Shown here: piece after piece, positions 1 to 6,634 of the stretch
Numbering within the stretch: position 1 is the stretch's first letter
Layout of the letters: each line of letters starts with the position of its first letter
DNA from: Anthropogastromicrobium chipingensis_A
Lineage (GTDB): Bacteria; Bacillota; Clostridia; Lachnospirales; Lachnospiraceae
Assembly: GCA_963605535.1 (NCBI GenBank)
Contig: CAVCXB010000113.1
Coordinates: 1-9,872 of the forward strand
Reading direction: 5' to 3'
DNA: 9,872 nucleotides
Notes under the pieces: generated by a model
The model's input: only the letters and a program-made list of their open reading frames with translations
The model's database searches: none
What the model was told of the DNA's origin: nothing
Program-made: the position numbers and the translations under genes

Positions 1-6
1 TCCTTC

Positions 7-35
7 AGTATAATGTATTATAGTGTTTGACACAA
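7..35 (-). promoter_or_regulatory. Possible leftward promoter at the window edge
   Basis: Read on the - strand, TTGTGT (30-35) and TATACT (7-12) are separated by 17 bp. The -10 matches consensus at 5 of 6 positions and the -35 at only three. It would drive a gene that lies left of the window and is divergent from the DegV gene. No transcript or gene is visible to confirm it. Confidence 0.28.
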
Positions 36-91
36 GCCCACCCGTGAACAGTAACTATTTCCTTATTTTCGTCTTTCTTTCCATTTCCCAG

Positions 92-119
92 TTGTTTTTT
101 TATAATTATCTGTTATACT
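92..119 (+). promoter_or_regulatory. Extended -10 promoter for the DegV gene
   Basis: TTGTTT (92-97) and TATACT (114-119) are 16 bp apart, and TGT directly precedes the -10, giving a TGn extended -10 element. Transcription would begin near 126, leaving a leader of about 65 nt before the ATG at 192. No other sequence between 1 and 191 looks like a gene. Confidence 0.55.
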
Positions 120-191
120 ATTATTACTATATTATATAGTTTCAAAAACCAGATACCATTTTCTTCAAAACTATGGAGGTTCTAATACATT

Positions 192-1022
192 ATGATTACA
201 AGAATTCTTTCCGACTCTTCCTGTGAAATATTTGATAGTCAGGACGGACTGTTTCGCACCGCTCCGCTGACCATTTCCACCGAAGAACGCACTTTCCCGG
301 ATGATGAAAATCTGAATATCCGTGAAATGCTTGACTACCTGTCCGGCTACAAGGGACGCTCCTACACCGCATGCCCGAGCGTTGAAAGCTGGCTGAAATG
401 CTTTGAGGGAGCCGATGTGATCTACATCGCAGCAATGACCAGTGCACTTTCTGGAACACTCAACTCTGCACTTTCTGCAAAGTCCATTTATGAACAGCAG
501 CATCCTGAGGGAAAGATCCATATCTTCGACACACTGACCACCGGACCAGAGCTGTGGCTTTTTGTGGAGAAACTCAATGAGCTGGTCGCTTCTGGTGTAG
601 CATACGAAGAAGTGATTCGCCAGGCCGAAGAATACATTCACACAACGCGTCTCTTCTTTGCGTTAAAGTCCCTTCACAATCTTGCTTCCAACGGTCGGAT
701 CGGCAAGGCTGTTGCCTCTGCCATTGGCATCTTAGGTATCTCCATTCTTTGTACCGCAACGGAGGAGGGACGCATTCATCCAATTGGCAAATGCCGCAGT
801 TCAAAGAAACTAATCGCTTCGATTATGGAGCAACTCGACAAGGCTGGCTATCACGGTGGCAAGGTTCGCATCAGCCACATTGAAAATGTTGCTCTCGCCG
901 AGAGCATTCAGCAGGAAATCTATAAAAAATACCCGCAGGCAGATGTCCAGTTTCGACATTGCCGCGGGCTGTGCAGCTACTACGCAGAAAGAGGCGGTAT
1001 TTTGATCGGCTGCGAATGTTAA
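192..1022 (+). CDS. DegV family (fatty-acid-binding) protein, divergent member
   Basis: This 276-residue protein has the length and motif order of the DegV/FakB family, soluble two-domain proteins that hold a fatty acid for phosphorylation by a separate kinase (FakA). Visible landmarks are DSS at residues 8-10, the TxxPS motif as TACPS (59-63), TSALSGTLNSA (83-93), the LHNLASNGRIGK stretch (161-172) that corresponds to the usual L-x-GGRI region, and a C-terminal His at 256 followed by GGILIG. Most family members carry HxGPGxxG near the C-terminus; here it reads HCRGLC, so the lipid-head-group pocket is probably altered. GGAGG at 175-179 precedes the ATG with somewhat long spacing. No FakA-like kinase is nearby, which is usual because FakB paralogues are often scattered. 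The family assignment is firm; the ligand is unknown. Confidence 0.88.
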   Translation: MITRILSDSSCEIFDSQDGLFRTAPLTISTEERTFPDDENLNIREMLDYLSGYKGRSYTACPSVESWLKCFEGADVIYIAAMTSALSGTLNSALSAKSIYEQQHPEGKIHIFDTLTTGPELWLFVEKLNELVASGVAYEEVIRQAEEYIHTTRLFFALKSLHNLASNGRIGKAVASAIGILGISILCTATEEGRIHPIGKCRSSKKLIASIMEQLDKAGYHGGKVRISHIENVALAESIQQEIYKKYPQADVQFRHCRGLCSYYAERGGILIGCEC

Positions 1023-1039
1023 ATACGAAACAACATTCG
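1013..1039. other. Inverted repeat overlapping the DegV stop codon
   Basis: CGAATGTT (1013-1020) and AACATTCG (1032-1039) form a perfect 8-bp stem with an 11-nt loop. It lies between two convergent genes, where a terminator is expected. Neither strand has a clear T-run after the stem, so it would be a weak intrinsic terminator at best. Confidence 0.3.
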
Positions 1040-1086
1040 TGCCAAATCACACCATTCTTTTGCGAACGCAGCTGTTATGGATTGAC

Positions 1087-1602
1087 TTATTCTCCTACTC
1101 TTGCAGCCAGCTCTTCTACGATCTGTCTGACATTCTTGGAATCGCATTCCTGCACGACATGTGCATACTTCTCATACAGTGGACAGCGCTCATTGTACAG
1201 ATCTTTGAGCGTCTGTCCATTTTTTAATGCAACACCGCGCGCAGTCAGATCGCCAAGGCGCTCCTCAATCTCCTCATAAGAAAGCTTCAAATAGACAACA
1301 CATCCGATCTCGCGCAGATGCTTCATGGCCTCCTCGCCGTAGATGACGCTTCCCCCCGTTGCAATGACCGCGCCCTCGCAGGTAAGCTCTGCGTTAATCC
1401 GTTCCTCAATCTTTAAAAATCCATCAACTCCATGTTCAGTGATGAGCTCATGTAGCAGCTTTCCTGTCTGCTCCTGAATCACCAAATCCGAATCCACAAA
1501 ACGATAGCCGAGTCTCTTTGCCAGCACGACTCCAACGGTACTTTTTCCAGCTCCCGGCATTCCAATCAGCACAATGTTTTTCTTTCCCTGCATCGTTTTC
1601 AT
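1087..1602 (-). CDS. Shikimate-kinase-like P-loop kinase with altered substrate site
   Basis: This 171-residue protein has the size and fold markers of shikimate kinase (ATP-dependent 3-phosphorylation of shikimate in aromatic amino acid synthesis). It has a Walker A GMPGAGKS (14-21), an acidic VDSD motif ending at Asp39, ATGGSV (81-86), and R-x-PLYEKYA with Arg139 (139-146). Two substrate-binding features differ from characterised AroK/AroL enzymes. The FR of FRxxE is FL (62-63), which removes the arginine that grips the shikimate carboxylate, and the GGG motif is reduced to GG. It may be a clostridial AroK-like subfamily with another substrate. The start at 1602 is preferred over the in-frame ATG at 1635 because GGAGG lies 10 nt upstream and the predicted transcript start falls near 1634. 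An ATG at 1593 is also possible. No other aromatic-pathway gene is adjacent. Confidence 0.82.
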   Translation of the reverse strand: MKTMQGKKNIVLIGMPGAGKSTVGVVLAKRLGYRFVDSDLVIQEQTGKLLHELITEHGVDGFLKIEERINAELTCEGAVIATGGSVIYGEEAMKHLREIGCVVYLKLSYEEIEERLGDLTARGVALKNGQTLKDLYNERCPLYEKYAHVVQECDSKNVRQIVEELAARVGE

Positions 1603-1640
1603 AATCCTGTGTCCTCCATGTGTTTGTCTTTGCAAGACAC

Positions 1641-1649
1641 ATTATAGCA
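1641..1649 (-). promoter_or_regulatory. Extended -10 promoter of the shikimate-kinase-like gene
   Basis: On the - strand TGC precedes a perfect TATAAT (1641-1646), giving a consensus extended -10 element. No good -35 is seen at 16-18 bp, which such promoters tolerate. The start site would be near 1634 with a leader of about 32 nt holding the GGAGG site. The kinase can therefore be expressed separately from the glycosyltransferase gene that ends at 1682. Confidence 0.6.
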
Positions 1650-1681
1650 AAAGAAAACACGATCTTCCAGTAAAAATTTTG

Positions 1682-2704
1682 TCAACGTTCTTCCTGTCGT
1701 TTTTGAACTTCTGCACGATACAGTTCAAGCTCAAAGTCCTGCCGATTTTTATGGAGCATATTTTGCAAAGAAATGCCGACGCCTGTAAGCTGTATCGCAG
1801 CAATTGTCAAAAATCCACTCACAATCAAAGTTGGATAACGAGGCACCAAACCTGTTTCAAAATAGGTAACAAGCACTGGTGTAAATAATGCAAGCGCAAC
1901 AAGAAGCAGCACTGCACTGATTGTACCAAAAAAAGCAAACGGATTATAAATACGGAATAAACGGATTAATGTCTTAATCACGCTCCAACCATCGGAGAAC
2001 GTATTTAACTTTGACACGCTGCCTTCCGGTCGATCACGATATGGAATAATCACATTTTCCACCTGCATACGCTTATCAATTGCATGAATGCTCATCTCTG
2101 TCTCAATCTCAAAGCGACAGGAAAGAATCGGAAATGTCTTTACAAAACGATAGCTAAATGCTCGATATCCAGTCATAATATCGCGTATGCTTCCGTGAAA
2201 AAACTTCGATACCATCCCTCTTACGAGGCGGTTTCCAAGATTATGAAACGGTCGCTTATTTTCCTCAAAATAGGTCGAGGATAAGCGGTCTCCAACTACC
2301 ATATCCGCATTATGTTCCATTACTAGACGCACCATTTCACCTGCAGACTCTGCCGGGTATGTATCATCTCCATCCACCAGTATATAGCAATGTGCATCAA
2401 TTTCCTGAAACATTCGTCTTACAACATTTCCTTTTCCCTGTTGGTATTCATGGCGAACAACTGCACCTGCCTGCTTTGCGATTTCAACTGTGTTATCCGT
2501 CGAATTATTATCATACACATAAATTACCGCATCGGGCAGCTCACGCCTAAAATCCGTTACTACTTTTTCAATGGTTCTACTCTCATTATAGCACGGAATC
2601 AATACTGCAACCTCATCCATTCGATTCTTCTTTATCCTGCCTTCATCTGTGCTGTTTTTCTTCATCACATCTTCTTTCATAAATAAAATCCTTTCATTTG
2701 TCAT
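1682..2704 (-). CDS. GT2 glycosyltransferase, polyprenyl-phosphate sugar synthase type
   Basis: This 340-residue protein has an N-terminal family 2 glycosyltransferase domain. It shows VLIPCYNES (34-42), YDNNSTDNT (64-72), the metal/nucleotide-binding DGDDTYP (111-117), TGYRAFS (178-184) and FEIETEM (198-204), an order typical of DPM1-like enzymes that move a sugar from a nucleotide to a polyprenyl phosphate on the cytoplasmic face of the membrane. Two hydrophobic segments (about 256-280 and 291-312) and a charged C-terminal tail follow, as in membrane-anchored members. It lies 129 nt downstream of a same-strand GT-C-like membrane protein, which fits a lipid-linked sugar donor and acceptor glycosyltransferase pair. 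The start is uncertain: ATG 2704 has GGGAG 6 nt upstream, while ATG 2680 (Met9) has AAAGGA 8 nt upstream. The sugar is not predictable from sequence alone. Confidence 0.87.
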   Translation of the reverse strand: MTNERILFMKEDVMKKNSTDEGRIKKNRMDEVAVLIPCYNESRTIEKVVTDFRRELPDAVIYVYDNNSTDNTVEIAKQAGAVVRHEYQQGKGNVVRRMFQEIDAHCYILVDGDDTYPAESAGEMVRLVMEHNADMVVGDRLSSTYFEENKRPFHNLGNRLVRGMVSKFFHGSIRDIMTGYRAFSYRFVKTFPILSCRFEIETEMSIHAIDKRMQVENVIIPYRDRPEGSVSKLNTFSDGWSVIKTLIRLFRIYNPFAFFGTISAVLLLVALALFTPVLVTYFETGLVPRYPTLIVSGFLTIAAIQLTGVGISLQNMLHKNRQDFELELYRAEVQKRQEER

Positions 2705-2740
2705 AAGTTTCTCCCACTTTTCTTGGGCGAAACCTTGTAA

Positions 2741-2746
2741 ATTATA
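2741..2746 (-). promoter_or_regulatory. Possible internal -10 box before the GT2 gene
   Basis: A perfect TATAAT lies on the - strand 37 nt upstream of the GT2 start at 2704, in the 129-nt gap after the membrane protein gene. I see no convincing -35 at 16-18 bp and no TGn extension, so it may be chance in A/T-rich DNA. If real, GT2 would be partly uncoupled from the upstream gene. Confidence 0.25.
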
Positions 2747-2833
2747 CCCTACTCCTTTTTTAATTGCTGCATCGTTCTTATTTATTGCTTCCGCACTTAC
2801 ATCCCACTACCTAAGGATAGTAAGTTTTACGCT

Positions 2834-4840
2834 TCAATCATAAATACACTCATAGATCGACAGCGCCACACCATTGTAGCATTTTTTAAATTCAATTCCT
2901 CCATTAGATAAGCCGCTTGGATTCTCACCAAATACTGTGCCGTCTGCAATTTTCTCATCAAGCTTGTTCTCATTGCTGCTTACAACATATTTAATCTTTA
3001 GCTCTTTCAATTTTTCCGGTGAAAGCGTCACGTTCACGTAATCCGTATTGAGCAGCTCAAATGAAACTTCACTTCCGAGTGTTGCTCTAATATGACAATA
3101 GCGATTGTAAAACTCCTCATATTCACCTGTCTCATCCAATAACGTCCAGCGTTCCTTCTGCGGATATGTCTGAGTCGTATTAAAGCAGTCTGCACCCGCC
3201 ATTGCCGGAATATTTGTTCCAGGATATCCCAAATCAACCGTCAGCCAAATGGCAGACGGATCTGACTCTACAATGTCACGTATCGTCTGCATAGTCTCAC
3301 TCTTTGTGACGGCATCTGTTCCCTGCGCAATGGGATTAATCCAGCCGGAAGATACTGCCACTACTGCACAGCAGCCCATCATTACTGCTGTATATTTTTT
3401 TCTGCGAGCGTAAAATAGCAAATAAAATAAGACCGCTAAAATTAACCATACACTTACGATTTTCCATGCCATATCAAAATATTCGCTCACACAGCCGCTT
3501 TCATCATATTTTGAAAATCCCCATGCCATAAAAACAGGCACAGCCGCAAAGAAAAGTGCTGCCAGCGCTGCCACTATTCTGTTTGGTGATTTTTCCTTCA
3601 ATGAAAGTGCCCTGATTAAAAGCGTCAACTGAAGAAATCCAAGCATCTGCGGTCCTCTATTTGAGTTTGTGAAACTAAGAAGTGTAATCTTTGCCAGCCA
3701 CATCGGTATTCCAATGCAATAATACCAGACCAAAAATACATTCATTCCAGCTAAGAGAACCAATAACGGATCTCTTTTCTTTTCTTTAAAGAATACCCAC
3801 AGTGCAAGCAAAAATCCTGCCGGAGCAAAACAAATGATAGATGAATTTTCTACAATTAATGCATCATTTTTATTAATTCGCCCCAATAATGAGATCGGAT
3901 ACTTCATCATCCACCAAAGACCTTTTCCTCCTGCAGACTGTGGTGCATTTCCCGGATAGTCCGAATTTAATACTGCCTTTATTACATCCAATGAAGTAAC
4001 AACAAGTATTATAAGCGCGGCTGCTGTAATCAAAACAATAAGAAGCCATGGCACAATGTCTTTACGGCATAAGACATCTTTTTTTGTTTTCCAAATAAGT
4101 ACCCACAAAAACAGCGGCACAAAGCCCCATGCCACTGGCACCATCCATGTCGGATAAAAGGTTAGGACATATCCGACTGCGCATACCGCCATCCCGACTG
4201 CCACTGCAATCTTTTTGGGATGAAATGCATGCGATACCAGATAGTTGCTTCCGAGCACAAAAAATGCCCCGTAGATCAGCATTTCCACAAGACCGTTAAT
4301 GGCAAACCACCATTGCACAAACGGTGCCATGCTCACACAAACGCTAAGCAGTACTGACAATTTCTTTTGCCCATCACTGATCAGCATTCCAAGCTCAAAC
4401 CACGATAAAAACAATACAAGCAGACGCGCACACCAAAACCAGGAAAGCCCTCTCTCACTTCCAAAGAAAAGATACCCCCAATAAAATGGGCGGAACAAAG
4501 TAAGGATATCCCATGCCGGCTGTCCATATACAATCAAATTATCTGTGCGAACCAGACCGATTGTCTGACTATATCGATTATATGCGCCAAGCGCATTATA
4601 TTGCTGCCTGAAACAAAGCGGCGTCAGTGTTCCCCACTCGTCACTTCGAAATGCACGCGGTCCTCCCAAAAGCACTCCCGTTGGTGCATCGCCTAAAAAA
4701 ACCTGCCAACATCCCATTGATGAACCGTTCATTTTAAACGAGACCAATACGATCAGCAGGATAAATGCGAGTGCAAACCGATACCGGTAAATCCATTCTG
4801 CTGCCTGTTTTCGTTTCTTACTCATTTGTTGTTTATTCAT
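2834..4840 (-). CDS. Large polytopic membrane protein, GT-C-glycosyltransferase-like
   Basis: This 668-residue protein starts with a basic cytoplasmic N-terminus (MSKKRKQ), a first membrane segment at about 21-36, and then an extracytoplasmic loop with RSDEW at 65-69. An acidic pair in the first outer loop is the hallmark of GT-C glycosyltransferases, which use lipid-linked sugars outside the membrane. About ten or more hydrophobic segments follow up to residue 500. The C-terminal part of about 165 residues (504-668) is soluble and probably extracytoplasmic. Other recognisable stretches are TFYPTW (227-232) and SNRGPQML (393-400). I do not recognise a characterised homologue, and the GT-C call rests on architecture and on the neighbouring donor-synthase-like GT2 gene. 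AGGAGG (complement of 4850-4855) lies 9 nt before the ATG. Alternatives are a YfhO-like or uncharacterised envelope protein. Confidence 0.7.
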   Translation of the reverse strand: MNKQQMSKKRKQAAEWIYRYRFALAFILLIVLVSFKMNGSSMGCWQVFLGDAPTGVLLGGPRAFRSDEWGTLTPLCFRQQYNALGAYNRYSQTIGLVRTDNLIVYGQPAWDILTLFRPFYWGYLFFGSERGLSWFWCARLLVLFLSWFELGMLISDGQKKLSVLLSVCVSMAPFVQWWFAINGLVEMLIYGAFFVLGSNYLVSHAFHPKKIAVAVGMAVCAVGYVLTFYPTWMVPVAWGFVPLFLWVLIWKTKKDVLCRKDIVPWLLIVLITAAALIILVVTSLDVIKAVLNSDYPGNAPQSAGGKGLWWMMKYPISLLGRINKNDALIVENSSIICFAPAGFLLALWVFFKEKKRDPLLVLLAGMNVFLVWYYCIGIPMWLAKITLLSFTNSNRGPQMLGFLQLTLLIRALSLKEKSPNRIVAALAALFFAAVPVFMAWGFSKYDESGCVSEYFDMAWKIVSVWLILAVLFYLLFYARRKKYTAVMMGCCAVVAVSSGWINPIAQGTDAVTKSETMQTIRDIVESDPSAIWLTVDLGYPGTNIPAMAGADCFNTTQTYPQKERWTLLDETGEYEEFYNRYCHIRATLGSEVSFELLNTDYVNVTLSPEKLKELKIKYVVSSNENKLDEKIADGTVFGENPSGLSNGGIEFKKCYNGVALSIYECIYD

Positions 4841-4849
4841 ACAGCTTCT

Positions 4850-4855
4850 CCTCCT
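4850..4855 (-). promoter_or_regulatory. Strong ribosome binding site of the membrane protein gene
   Basis: AGGAGG on the - strand, flanked by further purines, sits 9 nt before the ATG at 4840 and fixes that start rather than the internal Met6. Confidence 0.7.
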
Positions 4856-4898
4856 CTTTCTCGATACTCGTACTTTCTCGCTTGTCTTTTATCATGCT

Positions 4899-4930
4899 TT
4901 CATTATAATCGTAATACTTATTATAATGAA
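4899..4930. promoter_or_regulatory. Symmetric, possibly bidirectional promoter upstream of the membrane protein gene
   Basis: TTCATTATAAT (4899-4909) and its exact reverse complement ATTATAATGAA (4920-4930) flank a 10-nt spacer. Because of the symmetry each strand carries TTCATT, 17 bp, TATAAT. Read leftward (-10 at 4902-4907) it is well placed to drive the 4840-2834 gene, with a start near 4895. Read rightward (-10 at 4922-4927) it would give a transcript into the 470-nt region before the lyase gene. The -35 matches are weak and the -10 matches are perfect. Confidence 0.45.
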
Positions 4931-4935
4931 GCCAT

Positions 4936-4973
4936 GTGACAGTTCTCTTACTCCTTGGTGACAATTTTGTCAC
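4936..4973. promoter_or_regulatory. GTGACA repeats forming a candidate operator
   Basis: A near-perfect palindrome GTGACAATTTTGTCAC (4958-4973, two 7-bp arms around TT) is preceded by another GTGACA at 4936-4941. The two direct copies are 22 bp apart, about two helical turns. They lie roughly 40 to 80 bp upstream of the predicted leftward start, a usual activator position. TGACAATTTT recurs at 5271-5280. I cannot name the protein that would bind. Confidence 0.4.
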
Positions 4974-5040
4974 TTTGCACTTTTTCTCCTTCTATCTCCT
5001 TCTATTTTATCGTCCACCCCGTAAGTAAGTCCTTAATAAG

Positions 5041-5135
5041 TTATTATAAAGTTGTAAAATGATTGAGCAAATATCAAACACGACATTTATGGACGTAGTT
5101 ATCGTTTGTTTTATTTTTATATATCCTGACTTAAC
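5041..5135. other. Non-coding A/T-rich stretch, nothing recognised
   Basis: This part of the 4841-5397 intergenic region has no reading frame with a ribosome binding site, and I recognise no structured RNA family. It lies between the symmetric promoter and the hairpin pair. A tandem CTCCTTCTAT repeat just upstream, near 4985-5005, is the only other local pattern. Confidence 0.4.
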
Positions 5136-5153
5136 CTAGGGGCAAGCCCCTAG
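5136..5153. repeat. Hairpin 1 with GGCAAGCC apex
   Basis: CTAGGGG (5136-5142) and CCCCTAG (5147-5153) form a perfect 7-bp stem closed by CAAG; including the closing C/G the match is 8 bp. There is no T-run on either side, so it is not a typical terminator. Its apex is the same as that of the hairpin at 5213-5232, so the two probably share an origin. Confidence 0.55.
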
Positions 5154-5212
5154 ATATGATACAGCTATTTCACACATAATTCAAGTAAAATTTATCGCAC
5201 GGCGGACTTCAT

Positions 5213-5232
5213 CCCAGAGGCAAGCCTCTGGG
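5213..5232 (+). repeat. Hairpin 2 with GGCAAGCC apex and T-tract
   Basis: CCCAGAGG (5213-5220) and CCTCTGGG (5225-5232) pair perfectly around a CAAG loop. GGAC at 5204-5207 and GTCC at 5238-5241 could extend the stem across a symmetric internal loop. TTTTC follows on the + strand, so it could act as a weak rightward terminator. With hairpin 1 it bounds a segment of about 97 bp that resembles a remnant end of an IS200/IS605-type element or related palindromic MITE; this is inference. Confidence 0.5.
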
Positions 5233-5321
5233 TTTTCGTCCTTATGATTTTATAACCTAACATTGTTATTTGACAATTTTAGTTTTTTGGTCTTCTACAT
5301 TCGTGTCCATTGGTTCTTCGC

Positions 5322-5349
5322 TTGCTTTTGTGTATATTTCTGGTAGAAT
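5322..5349 (+). promoter_or_regulatory. Candidate promoter of the oligogalacturonate lyase gene
   Basis: TTGCTT (5322-5327) and TAGAAT (5344-5349) are 16 bp apart on the + strand, placing a start near 5356 and a leader of about 42 nt. A second -35-like TTGACA at 5270-5275 has no good -10 at 16-18 bp. Confidence 0.42.
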
Positions 5350-5397
5350 GAAATTAATAATATTGCAGAGCATCTGCGGAAAGGACTTAAAACAATC

Positions 5398-6570
5398 ATG
5401 AGCAAGGGACAAATTTTTCACAGTACTCTTTCTGAATATACAGATCCGTACACAGGCACCATCGTAAAACGTTTGACGGATCCGTCCATTCTCAGCCATC
5501 ACATGTATTTTTATAACCGCATGACAACAACAGATGGCAAATATCTTCTGATCTGCCAAAAGCGCGACGAGGGACGTCAGCTCTATATGATGAATCTTCA
5601 TAACGGCGAGATCCGTCAAATCACAGAAGGAGAAGGCGTCGGTCAGGACAGTGCGATGTTTTCACACGATGATAAGACGATCTTTTATCAGCAGAAGAAT
5701 TGCTTTTATGCGATGGATGTACAGACGCTTGAAACACACTGTTTTTATGAGACGCCAGAAGGCTGGAGCGGCGGCGCACCTGGCATGAGCAGTGACAACC
5801 GTTTCATGTCGATTGTTGAAACGAAGCAGGATACGCTACCGCCACGCGATGGCAGCGCTGGATGGAACTTTTTTGCACTGACCTGTCAAGCAAAACCGCT
5901 GTGCCGCATCGTTTACATCGAGGTAGCCACTGGAAAGAGCCATGTGGTCTTAGAGGATCACTGCTGGTTTGGCCACACACAGATTCGCCCGAATGACCCA
6001 GACACGATTCTGTTCTGCCACGAAGGCCCATATGATCTGATTGACGCAAGATTATGGCTTGTGCAAAGCGATGGCAGCCGTTACCGCCGTTGCCGCGAGC
6101 AGCCGTCCGATCTAATTTTGACGCATGAATTCTGGCTCCCGGATGGATCCAAGTTTGCCTATGTGTACCGCGAGACGACCGGTGCCAAGACGGAAAATAT
6201 TCGCCTGATGGATCCTGAAACCTTACAAGAGGAAATTTTAATGCCGTGCTCTCCGTTTGCGCATTTTATCTGTGACAAGAAAAATGAGTACATGGTCGGT
6301 GACTCTCAGGGCAGTGATGTGCCGATTCATCTGCTGACGGAGGAAATGTTAAAAAAGAAAAAGGACACGGTAAGCAACGATTTTATTTACTTAATTGATG
6401 TGAAAAAACGCACAGAAAAGAAACTGTGCTATCACGGAACATCATGGCTGGCAAAGCATGGAAATCCGCAGGATTCTCATCCTCATCCATGCTTTTCTGA
6501 AGATAACAAGAGCATCATCTTTGTATCCGACCGCGAAGGGCTTCCGTGCATTTATCAGATAATGTTATAA
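5398..6570 (+). CDS. ogl: Oligogalacturonate lyase (PL22-type)
   Basis: This 390-residue protein matches the length of oligogalacturonate lyases (about 388) and lacks a signal peptide, as expected for a cytoplasmic enzyme that cleaves unsaturated digalacturonate to 5-keto-4-deoxyuronate late in pectin breakdown. The family is a seven-bladed beta-propeller with a Mn site made by three His and one Gln. The corresponding residues here are His289 (in AHFICDKKNEYMVGD) and Gln358, His361 and His363 (in NPQDSHPHP). THEFW with His243 and GHTQIRP with His193 are further conserved active-site stretches. Internal blade repeats such as SxDxK and SDREG near the C-terminus are visible. GGAAAGGA lies about 12 nt before the ATG, a slightly long spacing. 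No pectinase, transporter or uronate-pathway gene is adjacent. A fold-only TolB-like role is the main alternative, but the intact metal motif argues against it. Confidence 0.9.
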   Translation: MSKGQIFHSTLSEYTDPYTGTIVKRLTDPSILSHHMYFYNRMTTTDGKYLLICQKRDEGRQLYMMNLHNGEIRQITEGEGVGQDSAMFSHDDKTIFYQQKNCFYAMDVQTLETHCFYETPEGWSGGAPGMSSDNRFMSIVETKQDTLPPRDGSAGWNFFALTCQAKPLCRIVYIEVATGKSHVVLEDHCWFGHTQIRPNDPDTILFCHEGPYDLIDARLWLVQSDGSRYRRCREQPSDLILTHEFWLPDGSKFAYVYRETTGAKTENIRLMDPETLQEEILMPCSPFAHFICDKKNEYMVGDSQGSDVPIHLLTEEMLKKKKDTVSNDFIYLIDVKKRTEKKLCYHGTSWLAKHGNPQDSHPHPCFSEDNKSIIFVSDREGLPCIYQIML

Positions 6571-6597
6571 TCATTCGATTTATAGCCACAGCTTTCA

Positions 6598-6634
6598 CAA
6601 CCAATCTAACAGCATATCGCTGTTAGATTGGTTG
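6598..6634 (+). terminator. Long perfect hairpin terminator after the lyase gene
   Basis: A 16-bp perfect stem (6598-6613 with 6619-6634) surrounds a 5-nt loop 27 nt after the lyase stop, followed by TTCCTTCTTCT on the + strand. The pyrimidine-rich tail is imperfect but fits an intrinsic terminator. On the opposite strand no T-run follows the stem. The right arm also contains the stop codon of the MATE remnant. Confidence 0.72.

Noticed and set aside
27..57. TTGACA at 27-32 as the DegV promoter
   Set aside because: The only -10-like sequence downstream is TAACTA with a 19-bp spacer; the extended -10 at 114-119 is better.
171..641. Open frame of 156 codons opposite the DegV gene
   Set aside because: It is a shadow frame antisense to a recognised gene, with cysteine-rich unlikely composition and no motif.
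1603..1635. Longer start of the kinase at 1635
   Set aside because: The predicted transcript begins near 1634, and the GGAGG site is downstream of 1635, serving ATG 1602.
4982..5008. CTCCTTCTAT tandem pair as a repeat array
   Set aside because: Only two short pyrimidine-rich copies; no array structure, CRISPR spacing or further units.
5266..5619. Open frame of 117 codons on the - strand across the lyase start
   Set aside because: It overlaps the well-supported lyase gene and its promoter, has no family features, and lacks a clear ribosome binding site.
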